From positions 55,168,398 to 55,232,397 of the forward strand of contig NC_092521.1 of NCBI RefSeq assembly GCF_037038585.1: a stretch of 64,000 bases of DNA, read 5' to 3'. Of this stretch, positions 28,740 to 41,400 are shown in pieces; the stretch's first letter is position 1, and each line of letters starts with the position of its first letter. Under the pieces are notes generated by a model, which did no database searches, was not told where the DNA came from, and saw only the letters and a list, made by a program, of their open reading frames with translations. This DNA comes from Patagioenas fasciata (Eukaryota > Chordata > Aves > Columbiformes > Columbidae). A program made the translations under genes and the position numbers.

Positions 28740-29309
28740 TCAGGCTCCTTGGATATGCATAAAATCAACTGAACGGTGCGAATTACTGTAATTTGAGTCA
28801 AACTGCACAAATTATTGCTGGCTGTGTACATTCTGTAAAGAAACTTCTAAGCCCTGGAGACTTTTGTCTCTAACACTTGTGGCTTCTACTCATCAGACTC
28901 AGGTTTGTTTGCAGAGGCCAGAAGAGTTTTCCAGTTAGTATCAGATTATTTCAAGACTGGTTTTCTTCAGGTGATTTAAAATAATTCAGTAACAGTTTTA
29001 TTTTAAACCAAAATCATTCTTTACATTCATTGGAGCAGAATTGGAAGATCTCATTTTCAGTAAATAAACAAAAACTCACCCACATTTACTAATTATTTGC
29101 CTTGTGAATCTATTCATCCTCATTCACCATTAATTATTTCTGCTTATTAACCTAGTCACTTCTTGCTTGTGCCTTTGATACCTTTCTGATGCAGAATATA
29201 TACAAGGGAGCTTTAAATTTATTCTGGGTTGGCTGAAAAGTTGGGAGACTGCGGGGTATCGCGTTTACCTAACATGCCCTTAAGCTTCATTTTTGTCTGA
29301 GATGTACTG

Positions 29310-29315
29310 AATAAA
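29310..29315 (+). promoter_or_regulatory. RALBP1: candidate proximal polyadenylation signal AATAAA
   Basis: Canonical AATAAA 571 nt after the RALBP1 stop, followed within 50 nt by T/G-rich sequence. It may give a short 3' UTR form. Confidence 0.45.
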
Positions 29316-30275
29316 TGTAAAAACTTGAGAGATGTTATTTATGTCCCTGTATGATGGAAATATTCATCAAGAGCTGTTCATGTCTTTTAGCGACACAGGT
29401 AATCCATTTGCTTGTTTATAAACCGCCATCATCATACCTGTTTATGACAGGCTGTGTTCACACTGCTGCCAGATAAGCCACCAGCTTTTTCTTCAGCCAT
29501 TTAAAATGTTTGGGTCCCTCGGAGAAAGCCACTGACAGCTGCTTTAGGCAGGGATGGGGATGGGTTACGTCACTTACTATCAAGCTGTCTGACCAAGCAA
29601 TACAGCATTTCCCTCTGCAGAAATGCAAGTCACTCGTGCTTTCCAAATAAGCCTGAAGAACACCACCAATGGGAGGCACCTAATCTAACAAACAGCAATA
29701 GCCTCTTTTGTGGTGGTGTTCAAAAAGAAACAACCACCACCTGGGACTTGCTTTTGGTTTGGCTGGTTTACTGCTTCTACCCATCGAAAGCCTCCAGCTA
29801 TTTAAGGGCCATTTAATGTTTCAGATGCTCACCCATGGGTTCAGACATAGGCAGCAAACTCCACAGCGTGCAGATAGGCTATCTTATTTTTTAATCTGGA
29901 TATTTATTTTCAGCACCTGTTGGATGTGGTTATATTCTTTAATCTATTGCACTGTTGTGAATCATTGGCCATGATTTGATTTTTGTACAAATAATGCTTT
30001 GATATGTTATAGAAAACAGCATAGTATTTTTTTAAAATTTGGAAAAAAAGTTTATAAACACAGAAAAATGTGGTCAGATGACAAATGTAAACTAAAGCAT
30101 TCTCCCTTGCCTTCGTTACATACATTTTATATTTGCTGGCAATATTTAAACTTTTTTGTTGTTGTTTGATTCACACTAATTCCTATTGAATTGTCGTGGA
30201 TTTTTCTAATGTTCTTCAGACAAATCTCTTAATATTGGTTAACTTTTATTTTGTTAGGATCGTATTTATCAAGCA

Positions 30276-30281
30276 AATAAA
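30276..30281 (+). promoter_or_regulatory. RALBP1: candidate distal polyadenylation signal AATAAA
   Basis: Canonical AATAAA about 1.54 kb after the RALBP1 stop. A further copy stands at 30407-30412. One of these is the likely main 3' end. Confidence 0.45.
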
Positions 30282-32490
30282 TTCAACAGCCATTTGAAAG
30301 CAGTTTCTAATTTATCTACTTCGTAATGTATAATATCCTTTTCTAATGCAAACAATAGTTATTCTTCTTGGGCAGCTACTTGCAGTTTGAGAAGTTTATA
30401 TGAAAAAATAAATTCAGGCTTTCTAAATAGCTCTTCTCTGAAAGAACACTCTGTGCATTTGAGTGTCAGAAAGCTTCCATAACTCAGCTGAATCAAGTTT
30501 AGCTTGATCAAATTAAAGATTTTGAGACTTTCCTTCTCTGTTACTACTAGAGATTTCAGCTGCAAAGGTAAAAACGTCTTATTTATTCACATTATTACTT
30601 CCAACACATGATCAGTGTTCTTTCTCCTGGAACCTTACAATGCAGTTCAAGTGTGGCACCACTGGTGTCTGAAATGGAGGTGTGATTGCTGCTCCTGCAG
30701 TAGTCCAGCAACTGTAACCAGAAATTCAGTTTCAAAACACCTGAAAGATGTTTCTTTTAAATTTTCTTTCACATTCTTTCGAATGATACATCCAGTGATA
30801 AATACAGTTATTGATAAGACTCCTGCAGTTTAAATTGTATCAGTCAACGCTGGTCAAATCAGACCCACGCCAACGACTGCCCCTTGTCAGAGCACTGGGG
30901 GATGTCGAGCCTCAGGCCCCTACCCTGCCCTGCCCAGGGGCCAGGGCACAGCCACTGCTCCTCCTGCCCCCCTAACCTCTGCCAAGGGGTTTGGCTGTCC
31001 CCAAATGCCCTAGCAGCAACACTACCCCAACGCTTGGGGTGCTCGTGGTGAAAAAGCCTCGCTAGCAAAGGCTGCGTGCAGCAGTTGCAAATAATTAGCT
31101 GAAAAAGCCACAGCTAATCTCAAATAAAGTCACGAATAATTACAAGACAATAATCTGAGCATGTTGTTCAGATCACTTCATAAGCTGCCTTATGCAACCC
31201 AAGTGTCCTACAGTGAAATCTGTGAGATGCAGCGCTCACGTCATTGCCCACAATGGCACCAAAAAGGCCCGCACAGCAGGCCACCTTCGTGGAGTCCATA
31301 CACATCCTGAATATCCAATTTATCTAAATTAAAGTGTCATTTAAATGGACTGACTTACTTAAAATAAGACTCCTCCCAACAACTGCAGCTTTTGTGTGCA
31401 GAGTGCGGCACCAGACCCTCTGACAGACTCTTTGGACAAGACATCAGACCGACTTACCTTTACTGAAATGAAGAAACAGGCCTGCAGCGTTCATTCTAGT
31501 GTGCTGGACTTTGTCATGAAAGTTTTGTTGCTGTGGCCCGTCTGGTTTCCTCTTGTAAGTTTAAGTGAAGTGTTTCCACTGCAGAGCATTACTCCAGAGA
31601 AAGGAGGGGGAATGGTGGGATGGGACAACTACATTCCTCACTTGATCTTATAGTCCTTTTCAACACAAGCCTAGAACAGATTTTGTCAGATCAGTCAGTC
31701 AGAAACCCAAAGGAGCAAGAAGCACCATATAAACAAGTCACCGGACTCCAGTGCCAACCTGAATCAGGACACAAAGTGGTTTTCACCAGCAACAGGCTAC
31801 TTTCATCTAACTGGAAACATGACAGCTTTTATATGCATAACTTGCTCAAATACAATGGAACAATGAGCCAACTTCGGCCATCTGGCATACCAAGTGGGTT
31901 TTTTTTTCTTCCCAATAAAGTCTTTTTACTCTGAAAAAAAAGCAGCCTGAAGTAAACTGTTACTGCCTGAAAGGGTGCAGGTCTTTTATTGCAAGATAAG
32001 GGAAGAAAAAAGACAAAACCATGAGCAGTACTCCTCTCAGATCACATCCCTGCTACAAGTCTGAAAACATCAGCTTGTGTCCGAACACCTTGCAAGATTC
32101 CAGGCAGCTTTCCAGACTTCCTGGGCTCTGCGTTGCCCACCCCAGGTTTCCAAGGCTGACTCAGCTTCATTCTTACGGAAGCAGAAGGTGCCTGTTCTGA
32201 TTCCGACAGGTTTCCTCCCCAGTGCATTGAGGTACTTTGAAAGCTCTGTCATGGAGCACAGTCCTACAGGGAACCATCAGGGGTTCCAGAAATTCATCAT
32301 CCTTTATGATGAGGATAAAAGACCCCTGCACAGGAAGCTTCCACCTCCATTCACCGATTCCAATACCAGGAGGGATTAATTTTTACCTCTGTGTCCCGTC
32401 AGATTAATGAGCTAAATCTAATTTTTAAAGTCTATGCACTGAAGCCAATAATTTTACAACTGACCATGTAAGGCTATTCTCTTTCAATTA

Positions 32491-32533
32491 GAAAAAACAA
32501 ACAAAACAAAACAAAACAAAACAAAAAAAAAAA
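32491..32533. repeat. (CAAAA)n tract
   Basis: Regular CAAAA units ending in an A11 run, in the intergenic gap. Confidence 0.85.
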
Positions 32534-35500
32534 TCAAGCCCATCAACCTCAATCTCTGCCAAAAAGAGGCTTGACCGGGCTTAATCTGTCAAGGTTTTAA
32601 TTTTTCAGCATGCACCTCTGACTCACAGTGCTTCATCTGCAGAGGGGAAAATGCCTCATCCAGACCAAATATGGCTTATATTAAAGCAGCACAAGTTCTC
32701 TACGGTGTTCTTTAGAACGCACTCTGATAGCAGAAGCCAGCGGCACCACGCACGGTACCAGAGAACGGGTGTCAGTCCTTCCGGCCCCAGGGAAACAAGG
32801 CACAGCCTCACTCTCAGAGCCACGGGCCAAGTCCCTGGCTGCTCCACCATCCCATCACAGATGTGGATACCCAAAGTAGCACCTGTCAGAACCGACCTGG
32901 TGGTGCTCCCTGCCCTCAGCCCAGTGCTGGCCCTTGCACTTGGGCTGATAAGGGTTTACAACTGGAGTTTCTTGTGCTGCTATCTTAACAACTCAGCAAG
33001 GAGGTCTGCCAGTGTTCAAAGGATTATGTTGCAAAGCATACGATTTTAACCAGATAACCCCAACTCCCATGCACTGGAAAAATTCCCCCATCTGAACTGC
33101 AAAACACAAGAGTCCCAGTACAGTGACAGCTCAGGGCAGTGAGAGCAGCCCTTGTTGCCTGAGACCTGCCCTTGGCCGTACCTTCTGACTGCTGAGCCGT
33201 AACAGTAGCTGACAGCCCTTCTACAGCTTCTACTAACAGTAACCAAAAGTGGGGGGCTGTGGGGAATAGAGGAGGGCAGATATCAGGAAAAAGGCCAAGA
33301 CCAAAGGTCGCTGCATCTCAAAACCTGTAAGGCTGTTCCTTACATTGTTCTGACTTGTCAGCTGATTCCTCCCTGTATATTCCTCCATGCTCCTGCACAG
33401 CCTGCCCTGTCAGGGCTGCTCCATCTTCCAAAGCAGGAACACACCGAGCCCACTGGAGAAAGACCAAGCTGCTGCAAACCAGGGCTCATCATCATGGGCC
33501 TTCCCCTCCCTGACCTGGGTTTGCATGGCAAGGTTTTGCTACCAGGAGGGGCTACAGGGGCGGCTTCTGTGAGAAGCTACTAGAAGCTTCCCCAGTGTCC
33601 AACAGAGCCAATACCAGCTGGCTCCAAGACAGACCTTCCTTACACAGGAAACCTGGATTGACTATGAAAAGAACTGAAATTTCTTTCGAAGTTCAAACAG
33701 TGCATCTCTCCTCCTCTCACTATCCCTGTTAAAGCCATGCAGAGAAGTGCACTCAGTACCTTCACTTTTCAGAGTCATGATTCAAAACCCCTGCAGGTAA
33801 CCCTTTTGAAACGCTCCCCACGCAGAAACATGACTGCACCTCTGCAGAAATGGGTCACTGTATTTCAAGCAGACCACGGTCAGAGGGCTGGAAGATGTTA
33901 AAAAATCTGTTTACTTGTCTCTGCTAAGTCACAGTGTATTTTAATCACTTAGATGTAGTCCAACCTCAACAGCAATTGACCACTAAAGCATTCCCATTAC
34001 CTTGAGCTCTTTATTTGTTTTTCTGATTTAAGTAGAAAGTAAAGTAAAAGTACAATTAAGTACAATTAAAAGGCAGAGTCTGAAAGCACTCGGGTGGGGA
34101 GGGAGGAGATCATGCACATTTTAAATGAGCTTTCCTGTCATAGTCTTACATTTTTCAGGCAGTCTAGCAGTATGTCCTAACTTTGCATAGAAAGAAAAGT
34201 TTAACCACTTTAAGATTATCACTAAATCACTAAAAGATTAACCACTTTTCCTGTTGTGTGAATGCCCACCCTTCCTCTAACAGGGCAGGGAAAAAGGGTA
34301 AGAACCAACAAGCCTGGAACAACGAACTCTGGGGCACAAGCCATTGATAGAACATGAAAACCGCCACAGCCAGACCTACACCTGCATGGGGTGGTTGTCT
34401 CTCCACTTGCTGAGGTTGCCAAGCCCAGGCAAACATTTATTTCAGTTGGGCTGAAGTGCGCCTGTTCTTCTGCAGTTCTAATGAATACAGGATCCTGCCC
34501 ACAGGACCAAAAATTTGTGCAACAGCCATCTGGGATGCTCAAAACAGAAAAAAAAAAACCAAAAAAAACAACAATTTCCAAGTGTCAGCTGTGTCTTGGT
34601 TAAAAACAAACCGCCCTCTAGAGGGTTCCACACATTTGCCAGTTTTACTGGTGTGAAATCGGCAACATAGCGTGGTGAGGAAATGGCCCTGCCAAATCCA
34701 GACACTCTCTGGGGAGGAACAACTGAAGACAGAGACCTGCTGTGAAAAACATCAAGCAGGAGAAAGGCACACACTGCTATAACCAGGACGTGGGGAAAAA
34801 AGGGATGTTCCCATGAAGAAACTCCAAGATGAGCAAGCCAAGAGACTAAATGGACAACAAGGAAAAGTGTCTGTGAAGGAGTGATTTGGTAGTCTACCAA
34901 GAAGGTGGGGTAGAGCTATGATAGTGCTTTTCAAAAACCATGGACCAATCGATGACAGTTCAGGAGGCACCTCACCTTCTGCTCAAGAAATCCTGACCAA
35001 CAGAGAAATTAATTGAGATATTATACAAAGCTCAAATCTTTCTTCAGGGGAGACACACATAGGGGAATTCACCAAGATCTTTGGGAGCACTCCCAGACAC
35101 TGTCCCACAGAAAAAAACCAGCTCCTCTTTTTCACCACTCAGAACCAAGATGCACATTTTGCCAAATCCCATGTCCTTAGGGACAAGCTGAAGCTTGAAT
35201 TACTGACATTGCTAATGCTGCCAGCACCACAAAATTCCCTATCAGAGCTCAGCAACAGAAACCACATCCCTCAGGCTGCAGATCAAATGCTTTTGGGCAA
35301 TGCTGAGAATAAAGCAAGTCTTTCCTACCCTTTCCTTTCATTTCTTGGGAATCACCAAATGAAGCAAAGAAGAGGCAGACAGATCCATGACATGTTGGGT
35401 GAAGAAAAAAAAAAAAACAGCGAAAGACAGCTATTTGCCCTCTTCCCTGAGAATGACTTTTGTTTGTTACATATCGGGGAAATTCATACACTCTGCAACA

Positions 35501-35709
35501 GAAAACCCTCAGCCTTCCTTAGGAAAAGTCCCAAATTATCCCTCAAATTCACAGGCCTGCACCAGTACTGAAGAAATACAGAACAGAGAGAAATAAAGCA
35601 TCTGGAAGATCTGTCTCATTTTTCAGCTTAAAGGTGTCTTACTCTTAAATAACTAGAAAATACTCAAAGGGAACAGATAAAATGCTTCATTTTACTGGAC
35701 TAGTAGAAC

Positions 35710-35879
35710 ACCACCCCAGGGAGGCTGTGGAGTCTCCTTCTCTGGAGACATTCAAGATGCTCCTGGACACCTTCCTGTGTGATCTGCTCTGGGTGACCCT
35801 GCTTTAGCAGGTTGGACTAGGTTGGGTTGGACTAGATGATCTCCAGAGGTCCCTTCCAACCCCAGCCATTCTGTGAATA
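35710..35879 (+). mobile_element. CR1 LINE 3' end (short)
   Basis: About 170 bp in the intergenic gap: GGGAGGCTGTGGAGTCTCC, then GACTAGATGATCTCCAGAGG and CCATTCTGTGAAT at the end. It has a small internal duplication (GGTTGGACTAG repeated). Confidence 0.88.
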
Positions 35880-36479
35880 CTACATTGGTACAATAATGGA
35901 ATTAGGTTGGGACATGTTCATTTTGGACTCCAAACACTACAATTTCTTTTAAGTCCCAATACTCCTCCAGTGAATTTTCTAACTTAATTCACAGTTAGAA
36001 GCTGACCTGAGACACACTCTGGTCTGAACAAAGAGCTGGTCCCATTCACCTCAAAAATCACGCACGTGACCTAACAACAATTCAACTGTCATTACACTGA
36101 GGCAGAAAAAAAAGACAGCAGGATTTATGTACCCTGAACAAAATGTAAAAATCAACCAGACCTCAATGCGTATTTCTAGACTGGGAGAGGACAAGTTACT
36201 TTTAGTTTTCTCCGTATGGCAGTAGGGAGAGCTCAGAAATCCTCTTATCTCTGAACAGCTTGCTGCTTTCTAACAATCTGCTGTCACCCAGATGCACTGC
36301 TGTCACACTGCCTAGTTCTCTAGGGATTTTCCTGTGACTTCTGAACAATTATCAGAGAACATGAGGAACAGAAAACCTGATGAGAACAATGCCTATACTT
36401 CGGGAACTTCTGACCTGGGCATATAGTTACCTTTTCAAATTTTAAGCCAGTTTAGAAAAGAGATAAGCAAAGAAAAAAA

Positions 36480-36659
36480 ACTAAGGAAAACCCCAACAGA
36501 AACCAACCAAACAAAAATTCAAACAAATAAAAAAACCCCACTCAAACAACCAAAACAATAAAAACAAAAACAAAACAAACCAAAACACAAAAAAAACCAA
36601 AACACACCAATAACACACAAAACAAACAAACCAACCCAACAACACCACACAAACCCAAG
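36480..36659. repeat. A/C-only low-complexity tract
   Basis: About 180 bp almost purely A and C on the plus strand (for example CAAAACAAACCAAAACAC), with essentially no G from about 36507 on. No fixed repeat unit. It lies just past the PPP4R1 3' end. Confidence 0.9.
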
Positions 36660-37389
36660 AAGCTTCAAGGCAGACAGAGATGACTGTATCTTAACCACCT
36701 CCATGGCCATGCTCAGGAGCAGAAACACAAGCCTTTGGAGAATAAATAGCAACCTTCTCTTTTCTAGAGAAGAAACTACAAAAGAATCTGTTTTCCCAAG
36801 AAAATGGGGGCGGGGGGGAAGAGACACCTGCCTGAGGCTGAACTGCCAGGGTATCAGGCACCTGACTGATAAATGAAAATGTTCTGCTAAAACATATCAA
36901 AGATAAGATTCCATAGCCATTTCTACTTCCTCAGGAAAATAAGCTTCACACACATCAGGTTCAGCAGGCTGGAAGAAAGGTGATTTAAGCAAGCTGCCCC
37001 TGGAAGGCACAGAAGGAGATTCGGCATCAGTTATCTTAAATGAGGGGAAACCAAAGCAGTCAGCGAATTGAAGGCAGATTAAGGACAGTCTGAGCTCACA
37101 GTTTCTTGTAAGTCTGGACTGAGCTGGATATTCAGACTCACTTCAAAGGTGCCACTTCATGCTGGAGCACAAGAGGGATGCTTGAAAGAGAATCTAGCAA
37201 AACCTCAATTACATGGCCAAGTACACCTGTGCTGTTGCACATCCCACCTCAAAATGAAAAATTCTTCACAATCCTCAAGCAAGCCGCTTCCACCTGCAAT
37301 AGCAATCCAAGTGTAAAGAAGCAGAAAAACAAAGGCCACTTAAATTTCAAACTTATTCTTTTAATGTCTTAAAAAGGTCACAAGATTGC

Positions 37390-38263
37390 TTTCAATCTTA
37401 TTAATAAATTTTATTTGGACAAGTAGAGAACAACTTGTATCACAACAGCTTTAAACAACATGATTAAAGACTGCAGCACTCCAAGGAGGCTCACAGATAT
37501 GTACAGTATATGAAGAAAAAAGTTGCACCTCAGAGCCGATCATGATCAAGTTAAAAATACCTGACTTAAAGTACATGTGCTAATAAATTTCCTTTAGGTC
37601 ATGACCAGCATGAAAATAATTAGGACACAGGTACTCAGCAAAATTTTCTGCTAATGGGTACAGCAATATGCTGCATTTAAGGATTAAAATCAAATTCTAG
37701 TTTAGTGTTAGCACTGAGCCCTTAAGAGAAATCCAAATTTCTACTTTTCTCCATTTACAAACATCAAAGCTATTCCCACTTAAGGGTGTGCCCAGCTGCA
37801 CACAAATCAAGTCCTTGAATGATAAAAACTTTTAGGGCTAATACTGGAGGTCATATTCCGGTATGAATTTGCCTTTCTGGCCATTTTATCTACCAGTTGC
37901 TACAGAAAATACTTGCTAAGTTAACTCCTCAGGAGAAACAATGCAGGTCTCTGGAAATCACATCCTTTCTACAATGAAAATGATCTGCCAATTCAAGTTT
38001 CATTTGTTCAGGAAGACAGAAGATTTAAGGCTTCGGTGGCAAAAATAATCCTCTGAGCAGTGTTTTTCTAAAGTCAAGCTGACACAAGTATGTTCACTTT
38101 TTCTTGACTTCAAATTCCTGGTATCAGTTTTAGATAACATCCACCTGTTAAGTCTGGCAAGAAATCTCTCCTTCTAAAGAGGTTGTCTTAGATCAACCAT
38201 TTTAGAAGCATTTGAGGATAGTTCATTTAAATTTTTTTTAATTATAGCAACATTCAGAACTTT
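37390..38263 (-). other. PPP4R1: PPP4R1 3' UTR (approximate end)
   Basis: AT-rich sequence after the stop with no other exon seen. It is taken to end just past the first canonical AATAAA on this strand, about 850 nt after the stop. A longer form using signals further left is possible. Confidence 0.6.
37410..37415 (-). promoter_or_regulatory. PPP4R1: candidate PPP4R1 polyadenylation signal AATAAA
   Basis: Plus strand reads TTTATT, so the minus strand has AATAAA. An ATTAAA follows on the same strand at 37358-37363. It is the first canonical hexamer after the stop codon. Confidence 0.5.
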
Positions 38264-38427
38264 TTAATAAGTTGATGAAGCTGTACTCATGGCATCATCT
38301 GCAATTTTGGTACTGGCAGGGTGTATGCTTGCAAAATATTTGACATCACTGTCATCATCCATTTGAAGCGCCATAATTGTTTGCTCCACGGCTTCTTGAT
38401 GAGAGTTGGCAGAATTTAGAAAATATT
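38264..38427 (-). CDS. PPP4R1: PPP4R1 last coding exon and stop
   Basis: Completes a Glu codon, then [20 protein letters not shown] to the C-terminus AMSTASSTY, with TAA at 38264-38266 on the minus strand. Acceptor TCTCTTACAG. The C-terminus matches human. Confidence 0.97.
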
Positions 38428-41400
38428 CTGTAAGAGAAAATGCACAAGACTTATAGGAGGAAAAGACAGTAGATACTTCAATGTAAACCCCAGCACACTA
38501 TGATGAGGTTCAAAATCTCAGGAGACCGTGCACATGTATAGTCAAATTGGAATATCTGAGCAGGCACACAATAGACTTCTAAATAAAACTATACATTCTT
38601 CTTCAAACAAACAAAACAAAAAAAAAAAAAGCCAAACCAAACCAGAAAGCCAGAAAAAACACAAAACCAAACAAACACCCACACCACAACATTCCATGTT
38701 TTAGAGGACAGTTGCTCTAACAGTGTTGTTAGAGTACAGGATTTCTATGGTCCTTCAGTATGAATGTAAGTGTGACAGAATCCATGACTAAAGAGGAAGA
38801 AAAAACCTGCAAGAGACTCAAGAGGAGTGTGCTTGTATTTGTGATGAAGGGAAGGTATCACAAATCCATGGCCATGTCACTCCATTTCACTGGCAGGCTT
38901 GCCAAATAATGACCAAACAATAAAACTAAGATAATAGGAATGGAAGAAGTACCAACATCTTGACAGTTTTCACAAACTACACAACACAAGTTGCATAAAA
39001 GCAGTGCTAACTACAAACAGCTCACAGGAAGGACAATTTAGATCTGAGGTTTAAAAACTTTTGAACTTCTTTTTCAGATCTGCCTTTCACAATCTATCCA
39101 CCACCCCTAATCATGTACACATCTTTGAGACAGGGGCTACCTGTATTATAAGCTTATACACTGGCAATGCAAAATGGAGATGTACCATCCAGGTGGGAAA
39201 CACAAAAAAAACAATGACAACAACAAAAATACCAATACTATATGATAACAGGAAGAACAGTGACAGCCTTGGCACAGTTAACAGTAAATCACTGCACATC
39301 GGCTGATCCATCTTCCATGCTCACTCAGTCTCCAGCATGCACAAGACAGCCAGCAATAGCCTGGTTCTCCCTGTGTTGGCATCTTTTGCATTGTCCAGCG
39401 TTTTGAACATCTTGCATTTTTCTTCACACTGTCTATGCTAGAAACAGCAGTCCTCAAGCCAGCGTATGGTTTTGAGAAAGAAAGCAATCAGGGGATGCTT
39501 CCTAAGCAAAGTCTCCAATTCGAAAGTTGCATGTCTAATTTACCTAAAGAGATTCCAGAGAAGCTTCCTTCCCACTGCTACCATAAAATATAGAAAAAAA
39601 AGAAACAGCAGCCACCTCTTCTCCCCGAGTGAGAAAACAGATGGTGGATTTGTATGGATGGATTTTTTGTTTTTATCCTCATTACACAGAACATCAAGAT
39701 TTTTTTTAACAAGAGGCACTGCTCAACAACTTCACAGTTGCTAGTTGTTTGTTCATGCTTTCTGTGCCCTGGTGACACCTCTACAAACTGGTTCATTCAG
39801 GAAAAATGGTATAGAAAGAAGAGGCTGGCAGATGAGCAGGAACTCTAATTTCCCCAGCATTACAAAACAGTGGCTCTCATACCACAATAAGGTTCATGGT
39901 TTTATCTCAGCCAAGGTAACATTCCACACCAAGGAGACTCTAAAAACAAGATCTGATGTTGTTTCCTCTTTCCCAGCTAACCATAGGAAAGTAGAGGGAC
40001 AAAAAGATGCACAGCCCATTGCAACTCCTTCTGACCACTAACCTTTCTCTAAAAGAGTCTGCTTTAATGTTTTTGCAAGCAGGACTCGAACATTTGGAAC
40101 CCTGTCAGATGCCAAGTGTAACAAGTGTGGCAACAAATGCACAGCAAACTGGTCCATGGGCAGGCAGTCATCTTCACTGATAGTCTGGCAAGAAGACAGA
40201 AGCAATTTCATTAGATTTCAGCACAGTGAGGATAAAATCCCAAAACATAATCAGAGCTGACACGTTTTATTACCTTCATAGTATGAATACACTAGGTAGT
40301 ATCCACAAAATTTTAAAATGTGGTACAATACTTTCTAGCACAAAGCTGTACACAATAAAGTAAGTAAGGGCTGAGGAAATTCAGGCTCACCCAGAAGCCC
40401 ACTTTATTTTCTATTAAGTCTGGCAACTTCCTTCATCTTTTTATTTAATTATTAATTTTTTAAATCACTCTATAATTTGAAAACAGGGAAGAAAAGTAAA
40501 ATACCTTCCCAATCCTTTTAAAGACTGATTTAGTCTTTGTTTTAACTAGGCACTATATTAAGACAAGAATGGTCTGTCTAAATAAACATCTGTTGTACTC
40601 AAACATGTTTCTCTAAATAAGCTCAAGTTCACATTCCTCCAAATACTTTTAAACTGTCCCACTTGGGCAGGAGTCATGTGGGTTCCCAGTCTGCACCTCT
40701 GCTACAGCCCCTAAATGTGACCATTTCTTTGGGACCCCAGCCAGCTGCAACTCTACTACTTATTTTGCTGAGAATACACTGGTTTTGACCAAGCTGCACT
40801 AGCTGGGTAAGGAGGTACAGGTAACTCCTAGCACTTGATTTCTAAAGAGTAACCCAAAGAAGTGGCAGGCTGCTGCAGCATATTATAAAAATCTCACTTC
40901 ATGCTGAGTAACTAAGCAGCTTCCCAATTCAGTGATTATTTTGCTATGTGTTTCATATTCAACATCAGATTTGACAACCTGATGTTAATATGCTAAGCTA
41001 AAGATGCATTCAAGCTCATCTACGGAGCAACACAGAAGAAAGCAGCTATGAAACCTATTTCCTTGGAAACAAAGTTCTCACATACTCATTAAAATAGTGT
41101 CAATAGATTATTGAAGAGTTCCAGCTGCTTATCCCTGCCTTCATTCTTACCACCACCCCAACAAAACCAAAAAGATGAACAAAAAGGCATTTTACCTGGC
41201 AAATAAAGACAAAAGTTTGCCGACCAGACCATTTGCGACATTTACAGAACTTTTCAACAAGTTCATTCATGAGGTTTACCACAAAGGTTGATGTTGAAGC
41301 CATGTACAGCTTTTTAACCATTTCACTAACCTTGAAGAAATGAGAAGAAAAAAAAAATACAAAAATTACTTCTGATCACCAACCCTCAGAAATCTGAAAT

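Larger units (their letters stand above)
28740..30300 (+). other. RALBP1: RALBP1 3' UTR (approximate end)
   Basis: AT-rich sequence after the stop, with no other gene recognised. AATAAA hexamers on this strand lie at 29063-29068, 29310-29315, 30276-30281 and 30407-30412. A 3' UTR of about 1.6 kb ending near the third is my best guess from the size of vertebrate RALBP1 transcripts. The true cleavage site cannot be fixed from sequence alone. Confidence 0.6.
30301..37389. other. intergenic gap between the 3' ends of RALBP1 and PPP4R1
   Basis: About 7 kb between convergent genes. It holds a GC-rich block (30841-31075), a lone AATAAA on the plus strand at 31914-31919 followed by an A8 run, a (CAAAA)n tract (32491-32533), a CR1 3' end (35710-35879) and an A/C-only tract (36480-36659). 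Open frames of 60-140 codons occur, but none resembles a known protein or shows a conserved exon layout. A longer 3' UTR from either gene, or a non-coding RNA, cannot be excluded. Confidence 0.6.

Noticed and set aside
34222..34900. Minus-strand frames of 119 and 140 codons in the intergenic gap with hydrophobic runs
   Set aside because: They overlap each other and the other strand, match no known protein, and include low-complexity A-runs read as Phe.
36519..36827. 102-codon minus-strand frame with a hydrophobic Phe/Val/Leu/Cys C-terminus
   Set aside because: Its hydrophobic part comes from the A/C tract and the rest is not recognisable.
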